Positions 42,841 to 51,858 of a DNA stretch of 57,457 bases are shown one piece after another. The position numbers and the translations under genes were made by a program. The first letter of the stretch is position 1; each line of letters starts with the position of its first letter. The notes beneath the pieces were generated by a model. It saw only the letters and a program-made list of their open reading frames with translations. It was not told the origin of the DNA and searched no databases. Origin of the DNA: Cupriavidus lacunae (GTDB lineage: Bacteria > Pseudomonadota > Gammaproteobacteria > Burkholderiales > Burkholderiaceae); the NCBI RefSeq assembly GCF_003353055.1, contig NZ_QKWJ01000047.1, positions 1 to 57,457 of the forward strand. Direction: 5' to 3'.

Positions 42841-44334
42841 TCAGCCCCCGCTGCTCTCCGCGCTGTCTTCGGTGCTGTCTGCGGCGGCTTCCGCCGCGTT
42901 CAGGCCAAGCACCTGCTGCGCGGCCTCGCCCGGCAGCGCTTCCACCGTGCGCAGCTTGCGCGCCATCTGGCGCGTGCGCACTTCGGCCTGCTCGATATTT
43001 CGCGCGGCGCGCTCCAGGGTATCGCGGGTCTTGGCCAGCACGTCGCCGAACTTGCCGAACTCGGTCTTGACCGCCCCCAGCACCTCCCACACCTCGCTTG
43101 AACGCTTTTCCAGCGCCAGCGTGCGGAAGCCCATCTGCAGGCTGTTCAGCAGCGCGGTCAGCGTGGTCGGCCCCGACACGGTCACACGGTAGTCGCGCTG
43201 CAGCAGGTCAGTCAGGCCCGGGCGGCGCAGCACCTCGGCATAGAGCCCCTCGGTCGGCAGGAACAGGATCGCAAAATCCGTGGTCTGGGGCGGCGACAGG
43301 TATTTCTCGGCAATGGTCTGGGCCTCGCGCCGCAGGGCCACTTCCAGTTCGCGGCCGAAGGCGAGCACGCCGTCCGGGTCGCCCCGCTCCTGCGCGTCGA
43401 CCAGGCGTTCATACTGTTCCTTGGGAAACTTGGCGTCGACCGGCAGCCAGACCGGCGTGTTGTCGCCACCCGCGGCCTTGCCCGGCAGCCGGATCGCAAA
43501 CTCCACGCGCGCGCCCGAGTTGCGCACGGTCTCGACGTTCTTGCCATACTGCTCCGGCGTCAGCATCTGCTCCAGCAGCATTTCCAGCTGGACTTCGCCC
43601 CAGGTGCCGCGCGACTTCACATTGGTCAGCACCTTCTTCAGGTCGCCCACGCCCTGCGCCAGCACCTGCATCTCGCCCAGGCCTCGGTGCACCTGCTCGA
43701 GGCGGTCGGACACCAGCCGGAACGACTCGCCCAGGCGCTGCTCCAGCGTCGCGTGCAGCTTCTCGTCGACGGTGCGGCGCATTTCCTCCAGCTTGGCGGC
43801 GTTGTTGGCCTCGATGTCCTGCAGCTTTTTCTCCAGCGTGGCGCGCACTTCGGCCAGGCGCCGCTCATTGGCCTCGGACATCTGCGCCAGCTGCTGCTGC
43901 AGCCCGTCGCCGAAGCGGCGCAGCGTGCCGGCCTGCTCGTCGCGCGCCTGCTGGCCCTGCAGCATCAGGTGCTGGCGCACCTGCTCGAGCTGCTGGGTGT
44001 TGGTCTCGGTGAGCTTGGCCAGCTGCTGCGCAAAGGTGTCGATCTGGTTGTTCTGCAAGGTGGCGATGCCGGTCAGCTGCGACGACAACGCCTGCTGGAA
44101 GCGCAGCATCTGCTGCGCCGACTCGCCGCGGCTGCCGCGCGCGGCCTCAGCCACCTCGGTGCGCACTTCGCGCTCCAGCCGCTCCATGCCGCGCGCGTTT
44201 TCCACGCGCATCTCGTCAAGTTGCCGCGCCATGCCGGCGCCGGGCGAGGCAGCCTGCTGGCGCAGCAGCACGATCACCAGCAGGACAACCGCGAGCAGCG
44301 CCACGGCCAGTGTCAGGAACGGAATCAGGGTCAT
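42841..44334 (-). CDS. rmuC: DNA recombination protein RmuC
   Basis: 497 residues. One N-terminal span (residues 5-24), a long coiled coil rich in Gln and Glu (about 30-230), then the RmuC nuclease-like domain (GDLKKVLTNVKSRGTWGEVQ; LPVDAKFPKEQYERL; AILFLPTEGLYAEVL). Limits inversion recombination at short repeats in E. coli. It follows the dehydrogenase gene by 38 bases. Confidence 0.92.
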   Translation of the reverse strand: MTLIPFLTLAVALLAVVLLVIVLLRQQAASPGAGMARQLDEMRVENARGMERLEREVRTEVAEAARGSRGESAQQMLRFQQALSSQLTGIATLQNNQIDTFAQQLAKLTETNTQQLEQVRQHLMLQGQQARDEQAGTLRRFGDGLQQQLAQMSEANERRLAEVRATLEKKLQDIEANNAAKLEEMRRTVDEKLHATLEQRLGESFRLVSDRLEQVHRGLGEMQVLAQGVGDLKKVLTNVKSRGTWGEVQLEMLLEQMLTPEQYGKNVETVRNSGARVEFAIRLPGKAAGGDNTPVWLPVDAKFPKEQYERLVDAQERGDPDGVLAFGRELEVALRREAQTIAEKYLSPPQTTDFAILFLPTEGLYAEVLRRPGLTDLLQRDYRVTVSGPTTLTALLNSLQMGFRTLALEKRSSEVWEVLGAVKTEFGKFGDVLAKTRDTLERAARNIEQAEVRTRQMARKLRTVEALPGEAAQQVLGLNAAEAAADSTEDSAESSGG

Positions 44335-44372
44335 GCAACAAAAGACAGGTTGGATGAAGCGCCGCGGCCGCC

Positions 44373-45368
44373 TCAGCGGCGATGCGGCATCACTTCAGGA
44401 TTGATCACGGTAGGCGGATGGCCGGCCTGCGGCCCCTGGTCGAGCGCGGCGATCAGGTTGTCGGCGGCCAGCATCGCCATCGCGCGGCGGGTCTTCTCGG
44501 ACGCGCTGGCGATATGCGGGGTCAGCACGACGTTGGGCACCGTCAGCAGGTCCGGGTGGACGCCGGGCTCGCCCTCGAACACATCCAGGCCGGCGCCGAA
44601 GATGCGCTTGTCGCGCAGCGCCTGCGCCAGTGCGGCGTCGTCGACAATGCCGCCGCGCGCCAGGTTCACCAGCGTCGCGGTGGGCTTCATCAGCGCCAGC
44701 TCGGCGGCGCCGATGGCGTGGTGGCTGTGCGGGCCATAGGGCAGCACCAGCAGCAGGTGATCGGACTGGCGCAGCAGGTCTTCCTTGCTTACATAGCCCG
44801 CGTTGAGCGCGCGCTCGGTGTCCGCCGGCAACTGGCTGCGGTTGTGGTACAGCACGCTCATGCCAAACCCGCTCGCGCGGCGCGCCAGCGCCTGGCCGAT
44901 GCGGCCCATGCCCAGGATGCCGAGCGTGCTGCCGTACAGGTCCATGCCGACCAGCATGTCGTAGCTCCAGCGCTGCCACTTGCCGGCGCGCAGGTAGTGC
45001 TCGGCTTCGGTCACGCGGCGCGCGGTGGCCATCAGCAGGGCCCAGCCGAAGTCGGCGGTGGTCTCGGTCAGCACGTCCGGCGTATTGGTGGCGACAATGC
45101 CTGCGGCCGTCAGCGCCGGCACGTCCAGGTTGTTGTAGCCGACCGCCATGTTGCACACCGCGCGCAGCGACGGCAGCCCGGCGACCACGTCGGCGTCGAT
45201 GCGGTCGGCGGCATTGGCCAGCACGCCGGCCTTGCCCGCCAGGCGCGCCTTCAGCGCGGCGGCGTCGAGCACAGCGTCCTGCTGGTTGTCGTCGACATCG
45301 AAGTACTGCGCCAGGTGTGCGATGACTTCGGGATAGATGGCGCGGGTGACCAGGACGGACGGCTTCAT
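44373..45368 (-). CDS. D-2-hydroxyacid dehydrogenase (glyoxylate/hydroxypyruvate reductase type)
   Basis: 331 residues. NAD(P)-binding motif GMGRIG (153-158); catalytic Arg238 (ARGG), Glu267 (FEGEP) and His285 (PHIASAS). Reads most like 2-ketogluconate or glyoxylate reductases of the GhrB group. Arg174-176 region (YHNRSQ) after beta-2 suggests NADP preference. It sits four bases after the antiporter gene, so the two are co-transcribed. Substrate not decided. Confidence 0.82.
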   Translation of the reverse strand: MKPSVLVTRAIYPEVIAHLAQYFDVDDNQQDAVLDAAALKARLAGKAGVLANAADRIDADVVAGLPSLRAVCNMAVGYNNLDVPALTAAGIVATNTPDVLTETTADFGWALLMATARRVTEAEHYLRAGKWQRWSYDMLVGMDLYGSTLGILGMGRIGQALARRASGFGMSVLYHNRSQLPADTERALNAGYVSKEDLLRQSDHLLLVLPYGPHSHHAIGAAELALMKPTATLVNLARGGIVDDAALAQALRDKRIFGAGLDVFEGEPGVHPDLLTVPNVVLTPHIASASEKTRRAMAMLAADNLIAALDQGPQAGHPPTVINPEVMPHRR

Positions 45369-45372
45369 GGCA

Positions 45373-46797
45373 TCAGATATGGAAGAAGAGGAAGGTCATG
45401 ATGACGAACAGCGGCATCAGGAAAATGCCCGAGTACAGCATGTAGCCGAAGAAGGTCGGCATGCGCACGCCGCGGCTCTCGGCAATGGCCTTGACCATCA
45501 GGTTGGGCGCGTTGCCGATATAAGTGTTGGCGCCCATGAATACGGCGCTGGCCGAGATCGCGGCCAGCGTCGAGGCATCGCGCGTCATCAGCGTGGCCGC
45601 GTCGCCGCCGGCGGTGTTGAAGAACACCAGGTAGGTCGGCGCGTTGTCCAGGAACGACGACAGCAGGCCGGTGGCCCAGAAGTACATGCTGTCGACGGGC
45701 TGGCCGTTGCTGTCGCTGACCGCGCGGATCACGCCGGAGAAGGCGCCGTCCGTACCGGCCTTGAGCATGGCGATGACCGGGACGATGGTCAGGAAGATGC
45801 CGGCAAAGAGCTTGCCGACTTCCAGGATCGGCTCCCAGTTGAATTCATTGCCCGCACGCGCCGTGCGCGGCGTCACCAGCAGCGAGACTACCGCCACCAC
45901 CACCAGCAGGGCATCGCGTACTGCGGCCTGCAGCGGCACCTCGGCGCCCAGGATGTCGAACGAGATGCCCGGCCGCCACAGCCCGCTCATCAGCACCAGG
46001 CCGATCACGGCAAGCAGCAGCACGAAGTTGAACTTGCCTTCGATGGCGATGCCGCCGGAGTCCGGCGTCGGGTCGCTGGCCGGCGGCAGTTCCTCTTCCT
46101 TGTTGTGGTAGTAGTGGCGGTCGACCAGGTAGAACAGCGCCAGCAGCACCGCGCAGATAAAGAGCGTTTCCGGGAAGATGTTGCGCATGGTCCAGAAGAA
46201 GTCCACGCCCTTCAGGAAGCCCAGGAACAGCGGCGGGTCGCCCAGCGGCGTCAGCGCGCCGCCGGCATTGGCCACCAGGAAGATGAAGAACACCACCACG
46301 TGCGCCACGTGGCGGCGGTTGTCGTTGGCGCGCAGCAGCGGGCGGATCAGCAGCATGGCCGCGCCGGTGGTGCCCATGAAGCTGGCCAGCAGCGTGCCCA
46401 GCGCCAGGATGCCGGTATTGAGCCCGGGCGTGCCGTGCAGGTTGCCGCGCACGCAGATGCCGCCGGCGACGATATACAGCGAGGCGATCAGCGCGATGAA
46501 CGGGATGTACTCGGCCAGCAGCGCGTGCACCGCGCTGGCGGCGGCCGCATGCGTGCCGAACACTGCAGCGAACGGCAACAGGAACAGCAGCCCCCAGCCC
46601 GCGGCGATCTTGCCATAGTGGTGGTGCCAGAACTTCGGCCCGAGCAGCGGCCACAGCGCAATCGACAGCAGGATGCCGGCAAACGGCAGCCCCCACAGCG
46701 GGGACAGCGCGGCCCCATCGAGGTCCGCGGCATGGCCAGCGGCGGGAAAGGCGGCCAGCATGGCCAGCAGTGGCAACAGCACGGAGGCACGTCGCAT
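45373..46797 (-). CDS. NhaD/ArsB-type sodium:proton antiporter
   Basis: 474 residues. A signal-like N-terminus (LPLLAMLAAFPAAGHA) and about 12 membrane spans. Motifs FMGTTGAAMLLIRPLL, NAGGALTPLGDPPLFLG, SFLDNAPTYLVFF and GANTYIGNAPNLMVKAI are typical of the ion-transporter fold of NhaD and related carriers. Start chosen at the ATG at 46797, with GAGGAG ten bases before; an upstream ATG at 46830 has no ribosome site. Transports Na+ or another small ion; not proven here. Confidence 0.85.
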   Translation of the reverse strand: MRRASVLLPLLAMLAAFPAAGHAADLDGAALSPLWGLPFAGILLSIALWPLLGPKFWHHHYGKIAAGWGLLFLLPFAAVFGTHAAAASAVHALLAEYIPFIALIASLYIVAGGICVRGNLHGTPGLNTGILALGTLLASFMGTTGAAMLLIRPLLRANDNRRHVAHVVVFFIFLVANAGGALTPLGDPPLFLGFLKGVDFFWTMRNIFPETLFICAVLLALFYLVDRHYYHNKEEELPPASDPTPDSGGIAIEGKFNFVLLLAVIGLVLMSGLWRPGISFDILGAEVPLQAAVRDALLVVVAVVSLLVTPRTARAGNEFNWEPILEVGKLFAGIFLTIVPVIAMLKAGTDGAFSGVIRAVSDSNGQPVDSMYFWATGLLSSFLDNAPTYLVFFNTAGGDAATLMTRDASTLAAISASAVFMGANTYIGNAPNLMVKAIAESRGVRMPTFFGYMLYSGIFLMPLFVIMTFLFFHI

Positions 46798-46953
46798 CAG
46801 GCAGGATCTCCTCGGGAATGCAGCGATCATGGGCGTGCCACGGCACGAAGCCGCAGCACGCAGGCAAGCCTGCAAGTGTAATTCAAGCACCGCTTGCGCC
46901 CGCGCTTGCGGCCTGCGCGGAGCGCCGCCTGCCATGCCGCAGGCGCCCCCGGC

Positions 46954-47640
46954 TCAGGCCTCGTCGACCAGGATCACGTGCACGCGGTACGGGCCGTGGG
47001 CGCCAAGCACGATGGTCTGCTCGATATCGCCCGTGCGCGACGGGCCGCTGATGATATTGGTGGCGCGCGGCAGTTCGCCGCGTTCGCTGCGCACCAGCGC
47101 AAAGGCCTCTTCCAGGCCGGCGACGATGCGCGAGCGCGGCACCACCGCCACATGGGTCTCGGGCAGCAGCGCGGCCGAAGCAAAGGTGGCCGGACCCGAC
47201 AGCAGCATCAGCGAGCCGGTCTCGGCGATCGCGCAAAAGCAGCCGGTGATGCCGACCAGGTCGCCATGGTCGTGGTCGGCCTCGACCTCGCGCACCGGCG
47301 GGCGGCACTCCACCGCCAGTCCCGCGGCCTGCCACGGCAGCGGGCCCAGCGCGTCCCACGCCACGGCACGGTGCACCAGGTTCAGGCTGTCCAGGAAGCG
47401 CAGCGTGGCGGCGGGCACCTCGTCCAAGGTCGCCACGCGGTCCACGGTCGAGGCCATGCGCTGCGCCTGGGCCAGGAAGGCTTCGGCCAGGTCGGACGCC
47501 ACCGGCGGGCGCGGACCCTGCGGATGGCGTGCCAGGTAGTCGGCCACGGCCTCGCGTTCGCCCGCGCTCGGCCGGGTCGGCCTGCCCTGGGCAGCACGGA
47601 TGCGGGCAAAGATGCGGTCGCGGGCGTCGTTGGTTTCCAT
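46954..47640 (-). CDS. lutC: LUD-domain protein, lactate utilisation protein C
   Basis: 228 residues. Has the LUD core GITGCFCAIAETGSLMLLSG and the family end motif NIISGPSRTGDIEQTIVLGAHGP. LutC is one subunit of an iron-sulfur L-lactate oxidation complex with LutA and LutB. Neither partner gene is in this window: flanks are pncB and an ion antiporter. So it either works with LutAB from elsewhere or has another role. ATG at 47640. Confidence 0.85.
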   Translation of the reverse strand: METNDARDRIFARIRAAQGRPTRPSAGEREAVADYLARHPQGPRPPVASDLAEAFLAQAQRMASTVDRVATLDEVPAATLRFLDSLNLVHRAVAWDALGPLPWQAAGLAVECRPPVREVEADHDHGDLVGITGCFCAIAETGSLMLLSGPATFASAALLPETHVAVVPRSRIVAGLEEAFALVRSERGELPRATNIISGPSRTGDIEQTIVLGAHGPYRVHVILVDEA

Positions 47641-47747
47641 AAGGCCTGGCTGGGGTGGCAATGCGCGGCAAACGCGCGATGCACCGATTATAGAGGCGGG
47701 CGCCGTGCGCAAATCGTGTCGCAGCGCCCGCAATGTGTTGAATTTTG

Positions 47748-48926
47748 CTAAGCCGCCGGCTGAACCGAGTACACCTGGCGCAGGTAGGACAGGTAGCCGG
47801 GATCGTCGCACATGGTCTTTTCCGGCGTGTCCGACAGCTTGGCCACCGGCTGCCCGTTGCAGCGCACCATCTTGATCACGATCTGCAGCGGCGTGTAGCC
47901 GAGATCGTTGGTCAGGTTGGTGCCGACCCCGAACGCCAGCCGGCAGCGGCCATGGAAGCGCTCATACAGCTCGATCACGCGCGGGATGTCGAGGCTGTCG
48001 CTGAAGATCAGCGTCTTGGTGCGCGGGTCGACGCGGCTGGCGGCATAGTGGGCGACCATGCGCTCGCCCCACTGCATCGGGTCGCCGGAATCATGGCGCA
48101 CGCCGTCGAAAAGCTTGCAGAAGTACAGGTCGAAGTCGCGCAGGAAGGCGTCGAAACCGTAGGTATCGGACAGCGCGATGCCCAGGTCGCCGCGGTACTC
48201 ACGCGCCCAGCGCTCCAGCGCGTACACCTGCGAATCGCGCAGCCGCGGGCCCAGTGCCTGGCAGGCCTGCAGGTATTCATGCGCCATCGTGCCCAGCGGC
48301 ACCATATTGTGCAGGCGGGCAAAGTGGACGTTGCTGGTGCCGGCCAGCTGCGGGCCCAGCTGGCGCCGCATGGTCAGCAGCACCTCTTCCTGCCAGTCGC
48401 GCGAGAAGCGCCGGCGCGTGCCGTAGTCGGCGATCACGCAATCGGCCAGTTCCGGGGCCTTGAGCAGCGCCAGCTTGTCTGCCAGCCGGCGGCGGCCTTC
48501 GGCCAGGTCGGGCCGAGGCTGGGTGCGGCGGAAATACACCTCGTTGACGATCGCCAGCACCGGCACTTCGAACAGGATGGTGTGCAGCCACGGGCCGACG
48601 ATGGAGATCTCGATCTCCCCGTTGCCTTGCGGGGATGGCCGCACCGAGACATATTTCTCGTTCAGGTGGAACAGCCCGAGGAAGTCGACGAAATCGCTCT
48701 TGATGAAGCGCAGGCCGCGCAGGTAGGCCAGTTCGTCATCGGTGAAGCGCAGCTGGCACAGGTGTGCCAGCTCGGCGCGGATCTCATCGATATAGGGCGT
48801 GAGGTCGACGCCAGCGTTGCGGCACTTGAAGCGGTATTCCACTTGTGCCTGCGGGAACTGATGCAGCACCACCTGCATCATCGTGAATTTATACAGGTCG
48901 GTGTCGAGCAGAGACTGGATGATCAT
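47748..48926 (-). CDS. pncB: nicotinate phosphoribosyltransferase
   Basis: 392 residues. Joins nicotinate to PRPP in the NAD salvage pathway, using ATP. The autophosphorylated His is His216 in GTMAHEYLQA; typical blocks are LLDTDLYKFTMMQVVLHQFP and RHDSGDPMQWGERMVAHY. Starts 78 bases downstream of the secreted-protein gene stop. Confidence 0.95.
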   Translation of the reverse strand: MIIQSLLDTDLYKFTMMQVVLHQFPQAQVEYRFKCRNAGVDLTPYIDEIRAELAHLCQLRFTDDELAYLRGLRFIKSDFVDFLGLFHLNEKYVSVRPSPQGNGEIEISIVGPWLHTILFEVPVLAIVNEVYFRRTQPRPDLAEGRRRLADKLALLKAPELADCVIADYGTRRRFSRDWQEEVLLTMRRQLGPQLAGTSNVHFARLHNMVPLGTMAHEYLQACQALGPRLRDSQVYALERWAREYRGDLGIALSDTYGFDAFLRDFDLYFCKLFDGVRHDSGDPMQWGERMVAHYAASRVDPRTKTLIFSDSLDIPRVIELYERFHGRCRLAFGVGTNLTNDLGYTPLQIVIKMVRCNGQPVAKLSDTPEKTMCDDPGYLSYLRQVYSVQPAA

Positions 48927-49004
48927 AACGAGCCAGACGGCGATGCCGGGGTCAGTACGTCATGCTAACCGAAGTCCGGCCATTCCCGCCCCCCCGCTTG
49001 CCGC

Positions 49005-49577
49005 TCAGGCACCATCGAGAAAGGGTTGTGGCTGCCGCAACGTCCCCCTGCCCCTTGCCTTGCCCTGCAGGCACCACAGCTGGCGGCCCTGCGCGCCGGG
49101 GCACGACACCAGCGTGGCGTCGGCGCGCGGCACCTGGCGCGGCAGCGGTTCGGCAAAGGCGCCGTCGCCGGCCATGATGCGCTCGGAATAGACCTGCGCG
49201 CCCGCGCGCTCGAAGCCCAGCACCTGCACCCGGTCGCCCGGCTGCGGCTGCAGTTGCCGCCCGCACGGCATCAGGCCGGCCCGGCCGCAATGGACAACGC
49301 CGTCGCCCGCGGGCGCGTCGGTCACGCTGAAGGTGTCCCAGTCGAAGCTGGTCAGCGCCGGCAAGGCGACCGGCGCGTCGGTGCGCGCGCGCCAGGCCAC
49401 CAGGCGCGACACCACACTGTCGGCCATGGCCGGCGACTGGGCCAGGGTCTGGGCGCAAGCCGCGCTGATCGGCGCCAGAAATGCCGCCAGCAGCACAGCA
49501 ACCGGTGCGAATGTCCGGCACATCGCGGCATGGCGCCGCAAGCTGGCGCGGCTGGCAAGGCAAGGCTGGCGTGGCAT
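49005..49577 (-). CDS. secreted protein of unknown function
   Basis: 190 residues. Signal peptide: basic start (RASLRRHAAMCR), hydrophobic core (FAPVAVLLAAFLAPIS) and cleavage near ACAQ. Mature part is about 150 residues with four Cys (HCGRAGLMPCG; VSCPGAQGRQLWC), perhaps two disulfides, and a FDWDTFSVTD motif. No family recognised. GGGAG lies seven bases before the ATG at 49577; a longer start at 49625 is possible. Confidence 0.65.
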   Translation of the reverse strand: MPRQPCLASRASLRRHAAMCRTFAPVAVLLAAFLAPISAACAQTLAQSPAMADSVVSRLVAWRARTDAPVALPALTSFDWDTFSVTDAPAGDGVVHCGRAGLMPCGRQLQPQPGDRVQVLGFERAGAQVYSERIMAGDGAFAEPLPRQVPRADATLVSCPGAQGRQLWCLQGKARGRGTLRQPQPFLDGA

Positions 49578-49916
49578 ATGGGTCTCCCGGCACGGATGCA
49601 AGTGACTGCTGGCGACCTTCATCATGCCCTCTGGCGGGCCGACATGCCAGCGCGTCGCTCTGGTTTAAATCAAAAGCACATAAAGAAATAAGAAAACTAT
49701 CTGATCCGGCTATATAGACCCGCTATCCTTGCCAGAAGGCTCGGCTACAATATCGGTTTCCGAAAGGCCTCGGCCGGCGCTCGTCCAGTCCATGCTGCCC
49801 TGCGGCAACAGTGGCATCCGTGCGGTAGAACCCGTGTGGTAGATACAGCGTGTCCGCCGGCAAGAAGCGGCCCAACAGTTTCCCATTAAAAGCCGACCCG
49901 TTTTCCTGGAACCGAA
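49578..49916. other. AT-rich intergenic region upstream of fdxA
   Basis: About 340 bases between divergent genes. The stretch 49660-49720 is clearly AT-rich for this genome and a TACAAT box occurs at 49746-49751, but a matching -35 at correct spacing was not found. It probably holds promoters for fdxA and for the secreted protein. Confidence 0.45.
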
Positions 49917-50240
49917 ATGACTCACGTTGTCACCGAATCCTGCATCCGTTGCCGCTACACAGACTGCGTTGACGTATGTCCGGTCGATTGTTTCCGTGAA
50001 GGCCCCAACTTCCTGGCCATCGACCCGGATGAGTGCATCGACTGCGCCGTGTGCGTGGCCGAATGCCCGGTGAATGCCATTTATGCCGAGGAAGATGTGC
50101 CGGGCGACCAGCAGCAGTTCATCGATCTGAACGCCGAGCTGGCCCGCAACTGGCCTTCCATCACCAAGACCAAGGCCCCGCTGGCCGAGGCCGAGGAGTG
50201 GAAGGACGCGACGGACAAGCTGCAGTACCTGCAGCGCTGA
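49917..50240 (+). CDS. fdxA: seven-iron ferredoxin FdxA
   Basis: 107 residues, close to Azotobacter ferredoxin I. Cys9, Cys17 and Cys50 fit the 3Fe-4S cluster; Cys21, Cys40, Cys43 and Cys46 (CIDCAVC) fit the 4Fe-4S cluster. Cys12 and Cys25 are extra, also seen in relatives. Low-potential electron carrier in the cytoplasm. The next gene encodes a ferredoxin-NADP reductase-like protein, its likely partner. Confidence 0.95.
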   Translation: MTHVVTESCIRCRYTDCVDVCPVDCFREGPNFLAIDPDECIDCAVCVAECPVNAIYAEEDVPGDQQQFIDLNAELARNWPSITKTKAPLAEAEEWKDATDKLQYLQR

Positions 50241-50328
50241 CAGAACAAGAAGGCCGTCCCCACGCGCCTTCCGCAATACCGCGGCAATACCGGGCACCAG
50301 AGGCCCACGCAAACGTATCAGGACGAAT

Positions 50329-51438
50329 ATGGACTTGAGCATTCCAAATCCCGTCGCCGACACGACCAGGCAGGTCGACGGCGGCAGCCCCGTCGGCGGC
50401 CAGCCGCTGGAAATCGATGCGCTGATCGTCGGTGCGGGTCCGGTGGGCCTGTTCCAGGTCTTCGAACTGGGCCTGCTCGAAATCAAGGCTCATGTCATCG
50501 ATTCCCTGAAGGTGGTCGGCGGCCAGTGCGTGGAGCTCTATCCGGACAAGCCCATTTACGACATCCCGGCCGTGCCCATCTGCACCGGCCAGGAACTGAC
50601 CGACAACCTGCTCAAGCAGATCGAGCCATTCGAGCCCACCTTCCACCTGGGCCAGGAAGTCGCCGTGGTCGAGCGCCGTGAAGACGGCCGCTTCTTCGTC
50701 GAGACCTCGCTCGGAACCCGCTTCATCACCAAGACCATCTTTATCGCTGCCGGCGTGGGTTCGTTCCAGCCACGCACGGTCAAGGTCGAAGGCATCGACA
50801 AGTTCGACGGCAAGCAGCTGTTCTACCGCGTCAAGGACCCGAGCCGCTTCCACGGCCGCAACCTGGTGATCGTCGGCGGCGGCGACTCGGCGCTGGACTG
50901 GACCCTGGACCTGGTCGGCAAGGCCGAGTCGGTGGTGATGATCCACCGCCGCGACGGCTTCCGCGCGGCGCCCGCCTCGGTCGCCAAGATGAAGGAACTG
51001 TGCGAGCAGATGGAGATGCAGTTCCTGGTCGGCCAGATCGGCGGCTATGAAGAGAAGGACGGTGTGCTCACCGAGATCAAGGTGACCGGCGCCGACGGCG
51101 TGACCCGCCGCCTGCCGGTGGATGACCTGCTGGTGTTCTTTGGCCTGTCGCCCAAGCTGGGCCCGATCGCCGAGTGGGGCCTGGACCTGGAGCGCAAGCA
51201 GATCAAGGTGGACACCGAGAAGTTCGAGACCAATATCCCGGGCATCTTCGCGGTGGGCGACATCAACACCTACCCCGGCAAGAAGAAGCTGATCCTGTCG
51301 GGCTTCCACGAGGCCGCGCTGGCCGCGTTCGGGGCCGCTCCGTATATCTTCCCCGAGAAGAAAATCCACATGCAGTACACCACCACCTCGCCGAAGCTGC
51401 ACAAGATCCTCGGCGTCGATTCGCCTGTGTTCGACTGA
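50329..51438 (+). CDS. ferredoxin--NADP reductase (thioredoxin-reductase-like)
   Basis: 369 residues. Two Rossmann motifs: FAD site GAGPVG at 35-40 and NADPH site VIVGGGDSALDWTLD. It lacks the CxxC redox pair of thioredoxin reductase, so it belongs to the TrxR-like ferredoxin/flavodoxin reductases. C-terminal helix (YTTTSPKLHKILGV) fits that type. 88 bases after fdxA; a terminator follows, so fdxA-fnr is probably one operon for reduced ferredoxin supply or NADPH recovery. Confidence 0.9.
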   Translation: MDLSIPNPVADTTRQVDGGSPVGGQPLEIDALIVGAGPVGLFQVFELGLLEIKAHVIDSLKVVGGQCVELYPDKPIYDIPAVPICTGQELTDNLLKQIEPFEPTFHLGQEVAVVERREDGRFFVETSLGTRFITKTIFIAAGVGSFQPRTVKVEGIDKFDGKQLFYRVKDPSRFHGRNLVIVGGGDSALDWTLDLVGKAESVVMIHRRDGFRAAPASVAKMKELCEQMEMQFLVGQIGGYEEKDGVLTEIKVTGADGVTRRLPVDDLLVFFGLSPKLGPIAEWGLDLERKQIKVDTEKFETNIPGIFAVGDINTYPGKKKLILSGFHEAALAAFGAAPYIFPEKKIHMQYTTTSPKLHKILGVDSPVFD

Positions 51439-51457
51439 CCCCGAGCGAGACCCGCAG

Positions 51458-51485
51458 AAAAAAGCCGCCGCGAGGCGGTTTTTTT
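51458..51485 (+). terminator. terminator of the fdxA-reductase operon
   Basis: CCGCC-GCGA-GGCGG stem with flanking A and T runs, 20 bases after the stop codon. A/T symmetry suggests it could work both ways. Confidence 0.88.
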
Positions 51486-51636
51486 CTGGCACAAATCCAG
51501 AACCGTAGCTATAATGCGGCCTCGCTGTTCAATACGACGGCACGAAGCCAGCAGAGATGCCCTTCGCACCGTACGGCAGGCAGCAAGCCGGAAGCTTCCA
51601 GACACCTTCTGACAAGAACAAAATGTCGAAAAGGTG

Positions 51637-51666
51637 TTGACGAAGAAAAGAGAAACTGGCTATAAT
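51637..51666 (+). promoter_or_regulatory. sigma-70 promoter of tRNA-Asn
   Basis: TTGACG (51637-51642) and a perfect TATAAT (51661-51666), 18 bases apart, 15 bases before the tRNA. A second TATAAT lies at 51510-51515 without a clear -35. Confidence 0.85.
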
Positions 51667-51681
51667 TTCTTTCTCAGCTGT

Positions 51682-51757
51682 TCCCCGATAGCTCAGTCGG
51701 TAGAGCGACGGACTGTTAATCCGCAGGTCCCTGGTTCGAGCCCAGGTCGGGGAGCCA
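51682..51757 (+). tRNA. tRNA-Asn (GTT)
   Basis: 76-base cloverleaf beginning TCCCCGATAGCTCAGTCGG and ending GGGGAGCCA with encoded CCA. The anticodon loop CTGTTAATC gives GTT. Strong promoter before, terminator after: a single-gene unit. Confidence 0.96.
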
Positions 51758-51767
51758 ACCGATACGG

Positions 51768-51796
51768 AAGCCCGGTGCAAACGCACCGGGCTTTTT
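51768..51796 (+). terminator. tRNA-Asn terminator
   Basis: AAGCCCGGTGC-AAAC-GCACCGGGCTT, eleven pairs, then a T-run; ten bases after the tRNA. Confidence 0.93.
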
Positions 51797-51858
51797 CGTT
51801 TTGGGCTTCGGCAAAAGCGTCACGGCACACCAGCTGCCACAACGCCCTCTTCTCTGTC

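Noticed and set aside
49729..49751. TTGCCA and TACAAT as a promoter for fdxA
   Set aside because: The boxes are only 11 bases apart, too close for sigma-70.
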